Positions 36,685 through 45,245 of a DNA stretch of 50,412 bases are shown here, in pieces. The DNA is taken from NCBI GenBank assembly GCA_017512745.1, contig JAFWEV010000107.1, positions 1 to 50,412 of the forward strand. Direction: 5' to 3'. Both the position numbers and the translations under genes were made by a program. The notes under the pieces are model-generated. The model worked only from the letters and a program-made list of their open reading frames with translations. It was not told the DNA's origin and did no database searches. Positions within the stretch are counted from its first letter, which is position 1, and each line of letters opens with the position of its first letter. The DNA is from Oscillospiraceae bacterium. Its GTDB lineage: Bacteria; Bacillota; Clostridia; Oscillospirales; Ruminococcaceae.

Positions 36685-36860
36685 GAAAATGGCTTCAGTT
36701 AAGAAGAATAGTGATATTTCTGATCGCGGCGGCTATGATCACTGCGCTTGCCGGGTGCGGAGGATAAATATCACCCGAAACTGCTGCGGTGCAACCTTCT
36801 GAGGAAAGCACCTTGGCCGATCAGAGGCAGAATATATCCGTAGAGGAATACAGCTTCTGA
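36681..36860 (+). pseudogene. Small lipoprotein interrupted by an in-frame stop
   Basis: From an ATG overlapping the Imm32-like stop, the frame gives a basic start (MRKWLQLRR), a hydrophobic core and a perfect lipobox LAGC with Cys26, then two Gly and TAA at 36765-36767. The same frame continues open for 30 more codons (ISPETAAVQPSEES...) of typical post-lipobox, Ser/Glu-rich composition to TGA at 36858. This suggests one nonsense mutation in a roughly 59-residue lipoprotein, or a 28-residue lipopeptide if the stop is real and functional. Confidence 0.6.
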
Positions 36861-37026
36861 GTTTAAAAACATGTTAAGTATTTATGCCTTACATGCATGA
36901 GCGTGCTATGCATGGGCACGGATCGTATAAGATATCGGCTATCTCCCGGAAACAGTATTATACGGGGCTTCTTCTCGGGATATAATATATTATGCGGTAG
37001 CTGGGAAAAAACTTCAGTCGGGATTT

Positions 37027-37554
37027 TTGATTTTGGGAAAGAGCAAAACAGGAAAATACATAACCATATATCTTATATTCATTGTGCTCGTGTGCATTGC
37101 AGCCCTGGCAGCATATTTCGGGAACGTCATATTCAGACAGCATATAAAGCTTATAACCGAGTTTTTCCTCATAGAAGGCCTTCTGGCCGTCCTTCTCACA
37201 TGGTATAAGGAGGTTCCCGAAGAGAATACAAAACTCCGCCTCATAGCAAAGATAGTCCTTATAGTCGCGGTCGTGCTAGTGATCATCGGGATTCTGCTTC
37301 AGGTGTTTATGGGAATTCCCAGAGAGACCGTGACGGAGACAAGTGAAGGTAAGAAGGTCAAGGTCGAGAGCAGTTGGATCATGTACTACGAAGCCGCCTA
37401 TCATGATTACGGGAATTTCCTGTGGTACAGAAGATATCCGTACTATGTGGAGACATACGACGACGGAGATCCCGGCCAGTATCTTTATACAGATTATTAC
37501 GACGAAAGCGGAGATTATGCGGACCGCATATATGCGGAAGGACAGGAACCCTGA
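37027..37554 (+). CDS. Small membrane protein with Tyr-rich tail
   Basis: About 175 residues with three hydrophobic helices: ITIYLIFIVLVCIAALAAYFG, LITEFFLIEGLLAVLLTWY and IAKIVLIVAVVLVIIGILLQVF. A hydrophilic tail of about 75 residues follows, very rich in Tyr and Asp (YYEAAYHDYGNFLWYRRYPYYVETYDDGD). The TTG at 37027 has GGGA nearby; a TTG at 37033 is an alternative. A TATAAT-like box lies near 36980. The family and role are not recognised. Confidence 0.55.
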   Translation: MILGKSKTGKYITIYLIFIVLVCIAALAAYFGNVIFRQHIKLITEFFLIEGLLAVLLTWYKEVPEENTKLRLIAKIVLIVAVVLVIIGILLQVFMGIPRETVTETSEGKKVKVESSWIMYYEAAYHDYGNFLWYRRYPYYVETYDDGDPGQYLYTDYYDESGDYADRIYAEGQEP

Positions 37555-37622
37555 CTCCACGATGCGTGGATGGTAATGAGGACAGGGATGAGGTAACCTT
37601 TTTCAAGAAGGAGGCGGTCCTT

Positions 37623-38207
37623 ATGGATAAATATGTCACAGGCGCAGCTGTGAGAAGGCTGCGCGAAGAAAAGAAGATGACCCAGGAAGAGCTTGCGGAT
37701 AAGATATTCGTGAGCCCGAAGACAGTGAGTAAGTGGGAAACGGGAGCGGGATTTCCGGACATATCTCTTCTCGAGTCCCTGGCCGAAGCGCTTGGTATCT
37801 CCGTCATAGAACTGCTCTCAGGTGAGAACATAAATAACGGAAACAGGTCGTCGGATATGAGAAAAGCCGGATTTTACGTCTGTCCCGTCTGCGGCAACGT
37901 AATTTACAGTGTGGGGGAAGCTGTGATAAGCTGCTGCGGCATAACGCTGCCGAGAGCGGTGCCGGAAGTCCCCGACGATGACCACGGGATACATGTGGAG
38001 CCTGTAGAGGACGAATACTATGTGACAACGGACCATCCCATGACAAAGGATCACTATATATCCTTCTTTGCGGCGTTATCCGACCAGGGAGTGCAGATAG
38101 TGAAACAGTACCCCGAAGGGAATGCTGAAGCGAGGTTCAAGCGTCCGAGAGTTTCCAAAATTTACGCATACTGCAACAGACACGGACTGTTTTCTATAAT
38201 AGTCTGA
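37623..38207 (+). CDS. XRE-type HTH fused to a desulfoferrodoxin-like domain
   Basis: A 194-residue fusion. Residues 1-65 are a Cro/C1-type HTH (MTQEELADKIFVSPKTVSKWETG). Residues 84-110 match the desulforedoxin-type Fe(Cys)4 module: C87-x2-C90-GN and C104-C105-G. Residues 120-194 match the superoxide reductase domain: H124, DHPMTKDHYI with H138 and H144, and YCNRHGLF with C184 and H187, the expected Fe(His)4Cys ligands. The Glu-Lys normally just before the first His is replaced by Gly-Ile. It may be an iron/superoxide-sensing transcription factor. GGAGG precedes the ATG. Confidence 0.8.
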   Translation: MDKYVTGAAVRRLREEKKMTQEELADKIFVSPKTVSKWETGAGFPDISLLESLAEALGISVIELLSGENINNGNRSSDMRKAGFYVCPVCGNVIYSVGEAVISCCGITLPRAVPEVPDDDHGIHVEPVEDEYYVTTDHPMTKDHYISFFAALSDQGVQIVKQYPEGNAEARFKRPRVSKIYAYCNRHGLFSIIV

Positions 38208-38227
38208 TGCGTATCATTTCACAGATC

Positions 38228-38273
38228 GGAGAATGGCGATGCTGTCGCCATTCTCCTTTTCGTATGTTAGAAT
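38228..38273 (+). promoter_or_regulatory. Terminator hairpin joined to extended -10, third copy
   Basis: GGAGAATGGCG (38228-38238) pairs perfectly with CGCCATTCTCC (38246-38256) around ATGCTGT, followed by TTTT. TGTTAGAAT lies at 38265-38273. It has the same design as the modules at 21756 and 23840 and ends the XRE-desulfoferrodoxin gene. Confidence 0.75.
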
Positions 38274-38314
38274 TTAGACGGATGAATGAGCGGATAAGCG
38301 GAGGACAACCGAAA

Positions 38315-38800
38315 ATGTTCAGATATGCGCACACAAACCTCATCGCAAGGGACTGTCAGAGACTCATTGCTTTCTACAAGGAGGTCCTCGGGTGCAGGTC
38401 CATAGGCGAAGATAGAGATCAGAGAGGCGAATGGCTCGACCGGCTCACCGGTATGAAGGACGCGCACATCACCGGGGAACATCTGTTGCTGCCCGGATAC
38501 GGCGGGGATCATCCGACGCTTGAGATATACTCATATGACGAGATGGAGGAGAGGCTTCCCTCCGTCACAAATCGTCCGGGATTTGCGCACATAGCGTTCG
38601 AGGTCGACGACGTGAGGGAGACGCTAAAGAAAGTGATAGAGACTGGAGGCTCCACCGTCGGCGAACTGGTGACGGCTGAAGATCCGAACGGAGACGGCAA
38701 GAGAGCAGTATTTGTGTATGCGAAGGATCCGGAGGGAAACATTCTGGAACTTCAGAGCTGGGAAAACATGCGGACTGTCGAAAAAGTCTCGTCAGATTGA
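38315..38800 (+). CDS. VOC-superfamily (glyoxalase I-like) metalloprotein
   Basis: A 161-residue VOC protein with the standard four metal-ligand positions: His in FRYAHTNL (about residue 6), Glu in PTLEIYSY (about 70), His in GFAHIAFEVDDV (about 92) and Glu in DPEGNILELQSW (about 148). Length is slightly longer than lactoylglutathione lyase, with a loop AEDPNGDGKR. The substrate is unknown. The ATG at 38315 has GGAGG 10 bases upstream. Confidence 0.82.
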   Translation: MFRYAHTNLIARDCQRLIAFYKEVLGCRSIGEDRDQRGEWLDRLTGMKDAHITGEHLLLPGYGGDHPTLEIYSYDEMEERLPSVTNRPGFAHIAFEVDDVRETLKKVIETGGSTVGELVTAEDPNGDGKRAVFVYAKDPEGNILELQSWENMRTVEKVSSD

Positions 38801-38822
38801 TGACTTCAGAAGGAGAAAGAAT

Positions 38823-39242
38823 ATGCAGTTCAAGGAAGGATCATACTGGAAAGCCTGCCGTGACGAAGAGACAGGAAGGTACTTCGGCGAGTACGGGGAC
38901 TTTCAGGGTTATCATATATACGAGCTGACGGAGGAACAGTTCTGCTCTCTCGATGAGAGCATGTCAGAGGGCGACGCTGCCTCTGTTATGTACGAAGGAC
39001 GCCATATGTATATGGCAGTGGACGACAGGTGCGGACCTCCGTATACAATCATATTCGACGATGAGTGCAGAAAACTCTGCCCGTGGGCAAAGTTTTACGG
39101 GTCGAGGAATACCGTATGGCCGGATGAACTGACCGACGCCGCCGTCGAACTGTTCGCATCGGAAGCGAACAACCGCGAGCAGAGAAGAAATAAACGCGAA
39201 GAACGGGAAAGAAACAGAAAGAAAGACGCAGGAGAAGAATGA
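38823..39242 (+). CDS. Unrecognised small protein with charged tail
   Basis: A 139-residue protein. The first 110 residues look globular (KACRDEETGRYFGEYGDFQGYHIYELTEEQF); the last 30 are a very charged Arg/Glu/Lys helix (NNREQRRNKREERERNRKK). No signal peptide. AAGGAG precedes the ATG at 38823. Its stop overlaps the start of the HAD gene (ATGA), so they are coupled. The family is not recognised. Confidence 0.6.
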   Translation: MQFKEGSYWKACRDEETGRYFGEYGDFQGYHIYELTEEQFCSLDESMSEGDAASVMYEGRHMYMAVDDRCGPPYTIIFDDECRKLCPWAKFYGSRNTVWPDELTDAAVELFASEANNREQRRNKREERERNRKKDAGEE

Positions 39243-40055
39243 CCATGCAAAACCCGGTTTCCGTGAGAACGGAAGTAGAGAAAAAGCTGCTGATCTTTGA
39301 TCTGGACGGAACGCTTCTCACGACCGACAAGATAATAAGCGGAAGAACTCTCGCTGCTCTCGGGAAAGCACGTGCGGCGGGGTATCTGCTCGGGTTCTCG
39401 ACCTCCCGGGGAATGAGCAATATCGAGAAATATACGGATATAGTAAGACCCGATGTCATCATCGCCAGCAGCGGAGCTCTAGTGACTGCAGGGGAGCAAG
39501 GCCATTTACAGGAACTCGTTGTCTGCCGATGAGGTGAACGATATAATACGCCTCTCAAAGGAGATAGTCGGACCGGACTGCAAGATAACGGTGGACACGG
39601 AAGACGACCACTTCAAAAACTACCCGGACGAGAATCCCTTCTTCGGGAACACTTGGGAGGGCGACATTTATACGGACTTCTCCGACTGGGATTCAGAGGG
39701 GCTCAAACTGTGCGTCAGGATCCTCGATGAGGATAAAGCTCGGGCGCTGGGAGAGAAGCTCCCACACTGCGACTTTGTGAGATTCACCGATGAATACTGG
39801 TACAAGATAACGAACAAGGGCATAACCAAGGCCAGTGCCATAGAAAAGATCTGCAGCGCCACAGGTGTGAATAGAGAACACATAACCGCGTTCGGTGACG
39901 ACCTTTTGGATCTCGGCATGCTGAAACTCTGCGGAACGGGCATCGCCATGGGAAACGCGTTCAGCGAAGTGAAGGAGAATGCCGATCTTGTCATAGGCTC
40001 CAACGATGAGGACGGTATTGCCGAATATATAGAGACTTTTCTCCTTAAGGAGTAA
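39239..40055 (+). pseudogene. Cof-type HAD phosphatase split by a one-base frameshift
   Basis: The first part (39239-39532) reads LLIFDLDGTLLTTD with the HAD nucleophile aspartate and STSRG (motif II). It then runs out of frame after SSGALVTAG. The second part, in the +1 frame, reads SKAIYRNSLSADEVNDII and later TKASAIEKI and ITAFGDDLLDLGML, the HAD motif III/IV, to 40055. Removing one G from the GGGG run at 39491-39494 restores one continuous protein of about 271 residues, normal for Cof/YidA phosphatases. It is either a true frameshift or a sequence error. Confidence 0.8.
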
Positions 40056-40060
40056 GCGCG

Positions 40061-40645
40061 ATGGATGACGCAAGAGTTACCGAAGCGGCAAAGGAATACG
40101 CGGTGGAACTGTTTTCCGGAAACTCCGGCGGACACGGCGCCGACCACACCCTGCGAGTATACGCGAACGCCATGCTGATATGCGACGGGGAAGAGGAGTG
40201 CGACAGAACTCTCGTTGCGCTCGCAGCGCTTCTCCACGACGCCGACGACCACAAACTCTTCAATACGGAGGACAACCTCAACGCAAGGGAGTTCCTTGCG
40301 TCACAGGGGGTGTCGGAAGATTATGCGGAAAGGATCTGTAGAATCATAAATGGGGTATCGTTCTCAAAGAACAGGGGAAAGCGGCCAGACACTCCCGAAG
40401 GCAGGATAGTTCAGGACGCAGACAGGCTCGATGCAATGGGAGCAGTCGGGATAGCGAGGACTTTCGCATACGGCGGAGAACACGGAAGAAGTCTTGAGGA
40501 TTCCGTGAAGCACTTCCATGACAAACTACTTCTGTTAAAGGATGAAATGAACACGGAAACTGCAAAACGTATAGCCGGAGAAAGACACGCGTTTATGGAG
40601 GAATACTTAAAAAAACTCGGGGCGGAGCTTGAGGGAAAAGAATAA
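40061..40645 (+). CDS. HD-domain phosphohydrolase, YedJ-like
   Basis: A 194-residue HD hydrolase. Metal ligands appear in order: GHGADHTLRV (about 24-33), LLHDADDHKLF (about 57-67), and DADRLDAMGAVGIARTFAYGGEHG (about 117-140). This matches the YedJ/YpgQ type, reported to hydrolyse nucleotides or related phosphates. It starts 5 bases after the HAD frame ends and is part of the same unit. No sensor domain is attached. Confidence 0.85.
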   Translation: MDDARVTEAAKEYAVELFSGNSGGHGADHTLRVYANAMLICDGEEECDRTLVALAALLHDADDHKLFNTEDNLNAREFLASQGVSEDYAERICRIINGVSFSKNRGKRPDTPEGRIVQDADRLDAMGAVGIARTFAYGGEHGRSLEDSVKHFHDKLLLLKDEMNTETAKRIAGERHAFMEEYLKKLGAELEGKE

Positions 40646-40657
40646 AGAGAAAGAACT

Positions 40658-40702
40658 TTTGAGTCGGAAGAGATATTTTTTTCTTCTCCGGCTCAAATTT
40701 TT
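40658..40702 (+). terminator. Rho-independent terminator after the HD gene
   Basis: TTTGAG...CGG (from 40658) pairs with CCG...CTCAAA (to 40697) and is followed by TTTTT. The stretch 40703-40934 beyond it shows no gene I can support; an imperfect GTAAACA/TGTTTA repeat lies near 40770. Confidence 0.75.
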
Positions 40703-40934
40703 GCAAAAAAAAGGCGTTCCGTGAGACATTTGTTGGACACGGGTGTTTATTATTGAACTTAAGAATGCGTAAACAGGCCTTGTTTATACGGAAAAACGTC
40801 CTGTCAGCAGTATCTTAGTTATTAATTCCCCATAACATATATTGAAAGGAAGAGTATACCGAGATGATACATGTCTTCTTCTCTGATTCTCTGCGAAAGG
40901 AAATCGGGGACTCTGACGGAACAGATGCAATAAA

Positions 40935-40962
40935 AAGCCGGGCTGCATGTGCAGTCCGGCTT
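40935..40962 (-). terminator. Rho-independent terminator of the minus-strand esterase
   Basis: AAGCCGG and CTGCA pair with TGCAG and CCGGCTT with one mismatch in the stem; the A-run at 40932-40936 gives the T-run on the minus strand. Confidence 0.85.
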
Positions 40963-41005
40963 AAATTACAGATCTGTTGGTGTTTGAGGGATGATTGCGC
41001 ACAGA

Positions 41006-41884
41006 TCACTTGGTATGTCGTCTGAAGAATTCCGCTTCATCCATGTAGCAGTCGTGGGCTTCTTTAAGACGCATATTGACATGGAAAACGTGACCCAGCA
41101 TATGCTCTTTATCTCCGTAATAGTGATACTCCGCTTCCACGCCGAGGGCTTTGAGGGCCTCAGTCATGGGAGCGGCCTGCGAGGCCAGAAAATCTCCTGC
41201 AGCTGTCATAACAAATGCGGCAGGGAAGTCTTTCGGCAGATGATAAATGGGACTGATGCGGTGGAGTTCTTCTTCGGTTCCTTTTCCGGGAAGAAGGTCC
41301 TTCATGAGAGCCGAGGTGAGATCCGGTCCTTTGCATTTTTCCACACGGTAGACTCCGCAGTTCAGAGCGACTGCATCCGGGCATCTGCCGCGGATCAGCA
41401 ATCCGTTTTCTTCGGAAAAAGCAGGGTCACAGCACATGCATGCATAAAGAGCCAGCATATGCGCACCGGCACTGTCTCCCACGGCAAACAAATTGTTCCA
41501 GTCGAGTCCGAATTCTTCCGCATGCTCCTCTCCCCAGACGAAGACAAGATCGGTGTCCTCCATTGAGGAAGGATACTTGAATTCCGGAGCAAGCCTGTAG
41601 GTGTAGTTGATCACGGCAAAACCAAGTTGGGCGAGACTCATGCAGTAATACTGATAAAGCTCCTTGTCACCGTAGACCCAGCCTCCTCCGTGAACGCTGA
41701 CTATGACAGGCAGTTTTCCTTCCATGTCCTTTGGCCTGTACACGTCCAATTTCTGCCATTTCTGATCAGGTCCGTAAACTATATCGTCAAAGCGTAAGAT
41801 GTCATCGGGCGTAGTTAAGCCTGCATCCCTTTTCTCGTCGCTTTTCTTAAAAGAACGGTTCACAAATTTGCTCACCAGTGACAT
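41006..41884 (-). CDS. Alpha/beta hydrolase, HSL-type esterase
   Basis: A 292-residue esterase/lipase-like protein of the hormone-sensitive-lipase group. The oxyanion motif is H65-G-G-G-W69, the nucleophile S138 in GDSAG, and the acid and base are probably Asp in AAGDFLAS and His in GHVFHV. It has no signal peptide. It likely cleaves small esters, such as acetylated sugars or carboxylesters. GGAGG precedes the ATG on the minus strand. It stands alone, divergent from the SIS gene. Confidence 0.88.
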   Translation of the reverse strand: MSLVSKFVNRSFKKSDEKRDAGLTTPDDILRFDDIVYGPDQKWQKLDVYRPKDMEGKLPVIVSVHGGGWVYGDKELYQYYCMSLAQLGFAVINYTYRLAPEFKYPSSMEDTDLVFVWGEEHAEEFGLDWNNLFAVGDSAGAHMLALYACMCCDPAFSEENGLLIRGRCPDAVALNCGVYRVEKCKGPDLTSALMKDLLPGKGTEEELHRISPIYHLPKDFPAAFVMTAAGDFLASQAAPMTEALKALGVEAEYHYYGDKEHMLGHVFHVNMRLKEAHDCYMDEAEFFRRHTK

Positions 41885-42027
41885 TTGACCTATCCTCCGG
41901 AGCTGTTTATTAAATACAACTGTCTCTTTGATTATATCAGTTTTCTTATCAGGCCTGAAATATCTGTTCCTGGTATTATGACGTAGGTTTATATTTATGG
42001 GAAGAGGAAACTATACTCTTTTTGATT

Positions 42028-42033
42028 TATAAT
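42028..42033 (+). promoter_or_regulatory. Likely -10 box of the SIS-PfkB unit
   Basis: TATAAT 39 bases before the SIS start codon in an A/T-rich leader. The -35 is not clear. Confidence 0.35.
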
Positions 42034-42072
42034 TAAAATCAATAACTTTTATGTATTTGAGGAGTAATGATC

Positions 42073-43266
42073 ATGGAATTCAAAGCGCTTCCTCCACTTT
42101 TAAGGGAAGATTCCATATTATCCGAAGCTGACAGGCAATTCCTGATGGAGATATATGACAAACTCTGGCATTCATCATGGGAGATGCACGCAGGTGCGGG
42201 CGAGCTTGATCCCGAGAGACTGCGCAGATCCGAGATAACATACGGCGAGATCCTGGAGCAGCCTGCCAAGATAGCAGAGACCATAAATGAAGAGAAGGAG
42301 AACATCACAGCAGTCGCAAAAAAACTATGCGAAACTCCGATCGACAAGATAATAATGCTCGGGTGCGGAGACAGCATCGCGGCTGTAAGGGGAACGAAAT
42401 ACTTTCTTGAAACCCTGCTTAAGATTGACTGTGATATCTGCGAGTCATACGACTTCAACTATTACTATAACAAACTTGTCACATCGAATACGCTCGTTAT
42501 AGGACTTTCTTCGAGTGGGAAGACCATACGCGTGATCGAGAGCATTATGGTGGCAAAGGCGCTTGGCGCGAAAACACTGGTTCTTACAAATACCATTGAG
42601 TCTCCTCTCAATGCCATAGCCTCTATGAGCCTCTACATCCACGCTCAGAGAAAGGGATGGCCGACACAGTCTTCCACATCCGCCATGGCGATGGTGATAG
42701 CACTGGCTTTTGAACTGGCGGAGAATCTCGGTACTGCAGATTCCGAGTTCATCGGGAAGACAAAGGCTGAGTTCTTGGCTATCCCGGAGCTTATGAAGAC
42801 GGCTATACGAAACTCCGAAGACTGGGCAAAGTCGAGGGCAAGAGAACTGTCAACACAGGACTTTTCCGTTTTTGCGGGCGGCGGGCCTTACTTCACATGC
42901 GCTGAGTTTGGTGCAGCGAAGGTCAAGGAGTGCACGACAGCCAGAGCCATAGCGATCAATCTTGAAGAGTTCCATCATTATATAACTGCAAAGGCTGGAG
43001 ATCCGATCTTCGTAATAGCCCCGAGAGGAGCAACAAACGCAAGAGCAATGGATACCATTCTCGCTGGACATATGATGGAGGGAAGGGTCCACCTGATAAC
43101 GAACGTGAGCGAGATGGAAGTCGCAAAGGAAGCGGATTCCGCGGTGTTCGTACCGGAAACGTCGGAATTCTTCGCAAATTTCCTGTGTTCGGTTCCGGTG
43201 CAGATGCTGGGATTCTATCTCTCAAAGGAAAGAGAGAGACTGGCAAGACTCACAGAGAAAGCTTAA
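42073..43266 (+). CDS. Double SIS-domain sugar isomerase/deaminase-like protein
   Basis: A 397-residue protein with two SIS domains, the sugar-phosphate isomerase fold of AgaS, FrlB and GlmS. The first contains IIMLGCGDSIAAVRGTKYF (about 92-110) and LVIGLSSSGKTIRVIES (about 140-156); the second begins near FSVFAGGGPYFTCAEFGA. It should act on an amino- or keto-sugar phosphate. GAGGAG is 9 bases before ATG 42073, so I prefer it to ATG 42067. The PfkB kinase that follows after 16 bases would provide the phosphorylated substrate, as in fructosamine-type pathways. Confidence 0.82.
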   Translation: MEFKALPPLLREDSILSEADRQFLMEIYDKLWHSSWEMHAGAGELDPERLRRSEITYGEILEQPAKIAETINEEKENITAVAKKLCETPIDKIIMLGCGDSIAAVRGTKYFLETLLKIDCDICESYDFNYYYNKLVTSNTLVIGLSSSGKTIRVIESIMVAKALGAKTLVLTNTIESPLNAIASMSLYIHAQRKGWPTQSSTSAMAMVIALAFELAENLGTADSEFIGKTKAEFLAIPELMKTAIRNSEDWAKSRARELSTQDFSVFAGGGPYFTCAEFGAAKVKECTTARAIAINLEEFHHYITAKAGDPIFVIAPRGATNARAMDTILAGHMMEGRVHLITNVSEMEVAKEADSAVFVPETSEFFANFLCSVPVQMLGFYLSKERERLARLTEKA

Positions 43267-43282
43267 GGAGCAACTATTCAAT

Positions 43283-44263
43283 ATGGAGTGTTTTTCCATC
43301 GGATGTCTTTGTATAGATACGGTCGTTGATCGTAACGGGGTGACCACCGAGAGATCTTTTGGCGGCAATGCCCCGTATGCCGCGGCGGGCATGAGACTCT
43401 GGACCAGTGATGCGGTTGGCATAGTAGCAAGAGCCGGGAAAGACTTTTCTGAAGAATGGATAGACAGCCTCAAAAAAGCGGGATTCGATACGAGAGGGAT
43501 AAGACACCTTCCCGCCAGACACCTTATGCTTTCGCTTCTGACATACGACGAAAGTGGCGAGCGGACTGATATAAACACTGTGACTCCCGAGATGATCCGG
43601 CAAGCTGAAAGCGAACTTGAAGGTATCATTGAAAATGATGTCTACCGCACGGGCGAGGACTTGTACGCGCCGACAAGATCGGATATCCCGGACAGTTACA
43701 AAAGCGCCACCGGAATAACTCTCTGTGCGAGAAAATATGAGCGACAGATGGGATATCTCGACTGGATCGAAGAATACGCTCCTCATTCGAAAGTGGTCCT
43801 CGACACGAGCCCGAGATACATGCGTCCTGAATACGCGGATAAACTAACAGATCTATTCAAAAGAGCTGATATCGTAGCGCCGAGCTTCATAGAGGCACGG
43901 TCTCTGTTTGGGGAGAATGCAGATCCCGAGGAATGCCTAAGAGGTCTCATAAATCTGGGAGCTCCGAACGCGGTGATTAAACTCGGGGCGAGAGGCTCAT
44001 GCTTCATGCGGGCATCCGACATGATTCCGCACTTTGTACCGGCATTCGAGGTCAAAGAAGCGAAGGATCCCACTGGAGCGGGGGATTCCTTCTGCGGAGG
44101 TATGACCCTAGGGCTTTTGAAAACGGGAGACCTACTCTTGGCAGTCATGTACGGCACTGTATCCGCATCATTTGTCGTAGAAGAATTCGGTGTAGAAGGG
44201 TCATTCAGATATAACATTGGTGACGCTGAGAAAAGATTGCGCGAACTAACGGATAAAATGTGA
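43283..44263 (+). CDS. PfkB-family carbohydrate kinase
   Basis: A 326-residue ribokinase-family enzyme. The N-terminal FGGNAPYAAAGM (about 26-37) is the PfkB signature 1 region. The catalytic DPTGAGDSFCGG (about 261-272) carries the anion hole and the base Asp. It should phosphorylate a sugar or glycoconjugate with ATP. Pairing with the SIS gene upstream resembles kinase/deglycase pairs of fructosamine use, but the substrate is not readable. AAGGAG lies upstream. Confidence 0.87.
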   Translation: MECFSIGCLCIDTVVDRNGVTTERSFGGNAPYAAAGMRLWTSDAVGIVARAGKDFSEEWIDSLKKAGFDTRGIRHLPARHLMLSLLTYDESGERTDINTVTPEMIRQAESELEGIIENDVYRTGEDLYAPTRSDIPDSYKSATGITLCARKYERQMGYLDWIEEYAPHSKVVLDTSPRYMRPEYADKLTDLFKRADIVAPSFIEARSLFGENADPEECLRGLINLGAPNAVIKLGARGSCFMRASDMIPHFVPAFEVKEAKDPTGAGDSFCGGMTLGLLKTGDLLLAVMYGTVSASFVVEEFGVEGSFRYNIGDAEKRLRELTDKM

Positions 44264-44567
44264 TATGTGTGATCTATATCAACGAATTTGGGTCAACAGT
44301 CAGTGAGATATTTCACAATCATTACATAGAGCCTGAAGTACTGATAAATAGGTGATTATGTGCATATTGATCTAAATATTCTTAAATAAAAGATCACCGA
44401 TAGTTTTCTCGTCCTTATTTCTATTTACTGATCAGAAACACATTTAAAACTCTTTTGTCTATATGACATAAAGGGTGCTATATTAATTGTGAGAGTCTCG
44501 TATTGAATGATTATCTCAAGAAAGGTTATCAGAATGGAGTTTTGAAATAACAGAAAGGATGAAGAAT
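44264..44567 (+). promoter_or_regulatory. AT-rich intergenic region with a sigma-A promoter
   Basis: This 304-base stretch holds no gene I can support. It is clearly richer in A/T than the sequence before it. A promoter is visible: TTGTCT (44455-44460), an 18-base spacer, TATATT (44479-44484). The ribosome site AAAGG of the next gene is near 44556. Confidence 0.55.
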
Positions 44568-45245
44568 ATGAAAGCTCAGATATACTCTATTATTTCCGTT
44601 GAAGAGGGTCTTGCGTGCATAGAAGCCGGAGCAGATCACATAGGTGTTCTTGTTCAGCAGGAAGGGTGGGATTGCCCGTGTGCTGCATCGATCGACACAG
44701 CAAAAGCAATTTTCGATGCTATTGGAGACAAAGCTGTCAAAGTGCTTATTCCCGCCACTAATGAAGAAGATTTGATAATAGACTTTGTCCTCAAAACGGG
44801 ACCAGATGTGGTTCATTTGAGCGGAGCATACAAGTCTAATCCGGCGTTCGTAAAAAAACTAAAGGCGGTGGATCCTAATATAAAGATCATGCAGGCTATT
44901 GGTGTCATTGGAAAAGAATCAGTAGATGAAGCACATAAACTTGCGCCATATGCAGATTTGCTTCTTCTTGATACTATGATCCCTAACTCCCATGGTGGTA
45001 TAGGTGCAATAGGCAAGCCGCATGATTGGAGTCTGGACAAAGAAATTGTTGATTCCGTGAGTATCCCTGTAATCATTGCCGGAGGCTTGGGTCCGGATAA
45101 TGTTGTTGATGCGATCCGTACCGTCAGACCATATGGTGTTGATTCCCTTACCAAAACAAGCATTAAAGATGAGAATGGGAAACTGCTCTGTAAAGATATA
45201 GAAAAAGTGAGAGAATTCTGCAAACTGGCTCACAGTGAGATATGA
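44568..45245 (+). CDS. TrpF-like TIM-barrel protein lacking the catalytic Cys
   Basis: A 225-residue barrel related to phosphoribosylanthranilate isomerase. Shared parts are EAGADHIGVL (19-28), LLLLDTMIPNSHGGIG with D135, HDWSL (152-156), and the phosphate-binding AGGLGPDNVVDAIRTVRPYGVD (171-192). The TrpF catalytic Cys of the first strand (KICG) is Y6-S7 here, and the second-loop Arg is absent, so it should not be a PRAI. No trp gene is near. Its stop overlaps the PfkB start (ATGA). It probably binds a phosphosugar made by the coupled kinase. The start at 44568 is set by AAAGG. Confidence 0.75.
   Translation: MKAQIYSIISVEEGLACIEAGADHIGVLVQQEGWDCPCAASIDTAKAIFDAIGDKAVKVLIPATNEEDLIIDFVLKTGPDVVHLSGAYKSNPAFVKKLKAVDPNIKIMQAIGVIGKESVDEAHKLAPYADLLLLDTMIPNSHGGIGAIGKPHDWSLDKEIVDSVSIPVIIAGGLGPDNVVDAIRTVRPYGVDSLTKTSIKDENGKLLCKDIEKVREFCKLAHSEI

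Noticed and set aside
36309..40741. TGTCCAACAAA near 36309 and its inverse TTTGTTGGACA near 40731, resembling ends of a 4.4-kb element
   Set aside because: An 11-base match is expected hundreds of times by chance in a 50-kb window, no transposase or target duplication is seen, and the pair spans unrelated transcription units.
40864..41026. A 53-codon plus-strand frame after the HD gene
   Set aside because: It reads through the clear minus-strand terminator at 40935-40962 and into the esterase end, with no family resemblance.
44568..45245. Annotation as trpF (phosphoribosylanthranilate isomerase)
   Set aside because: The catalytic Cys and the loop Arg are replaced and no other tryptophan gene is near, so the fold but not the function is claimed.
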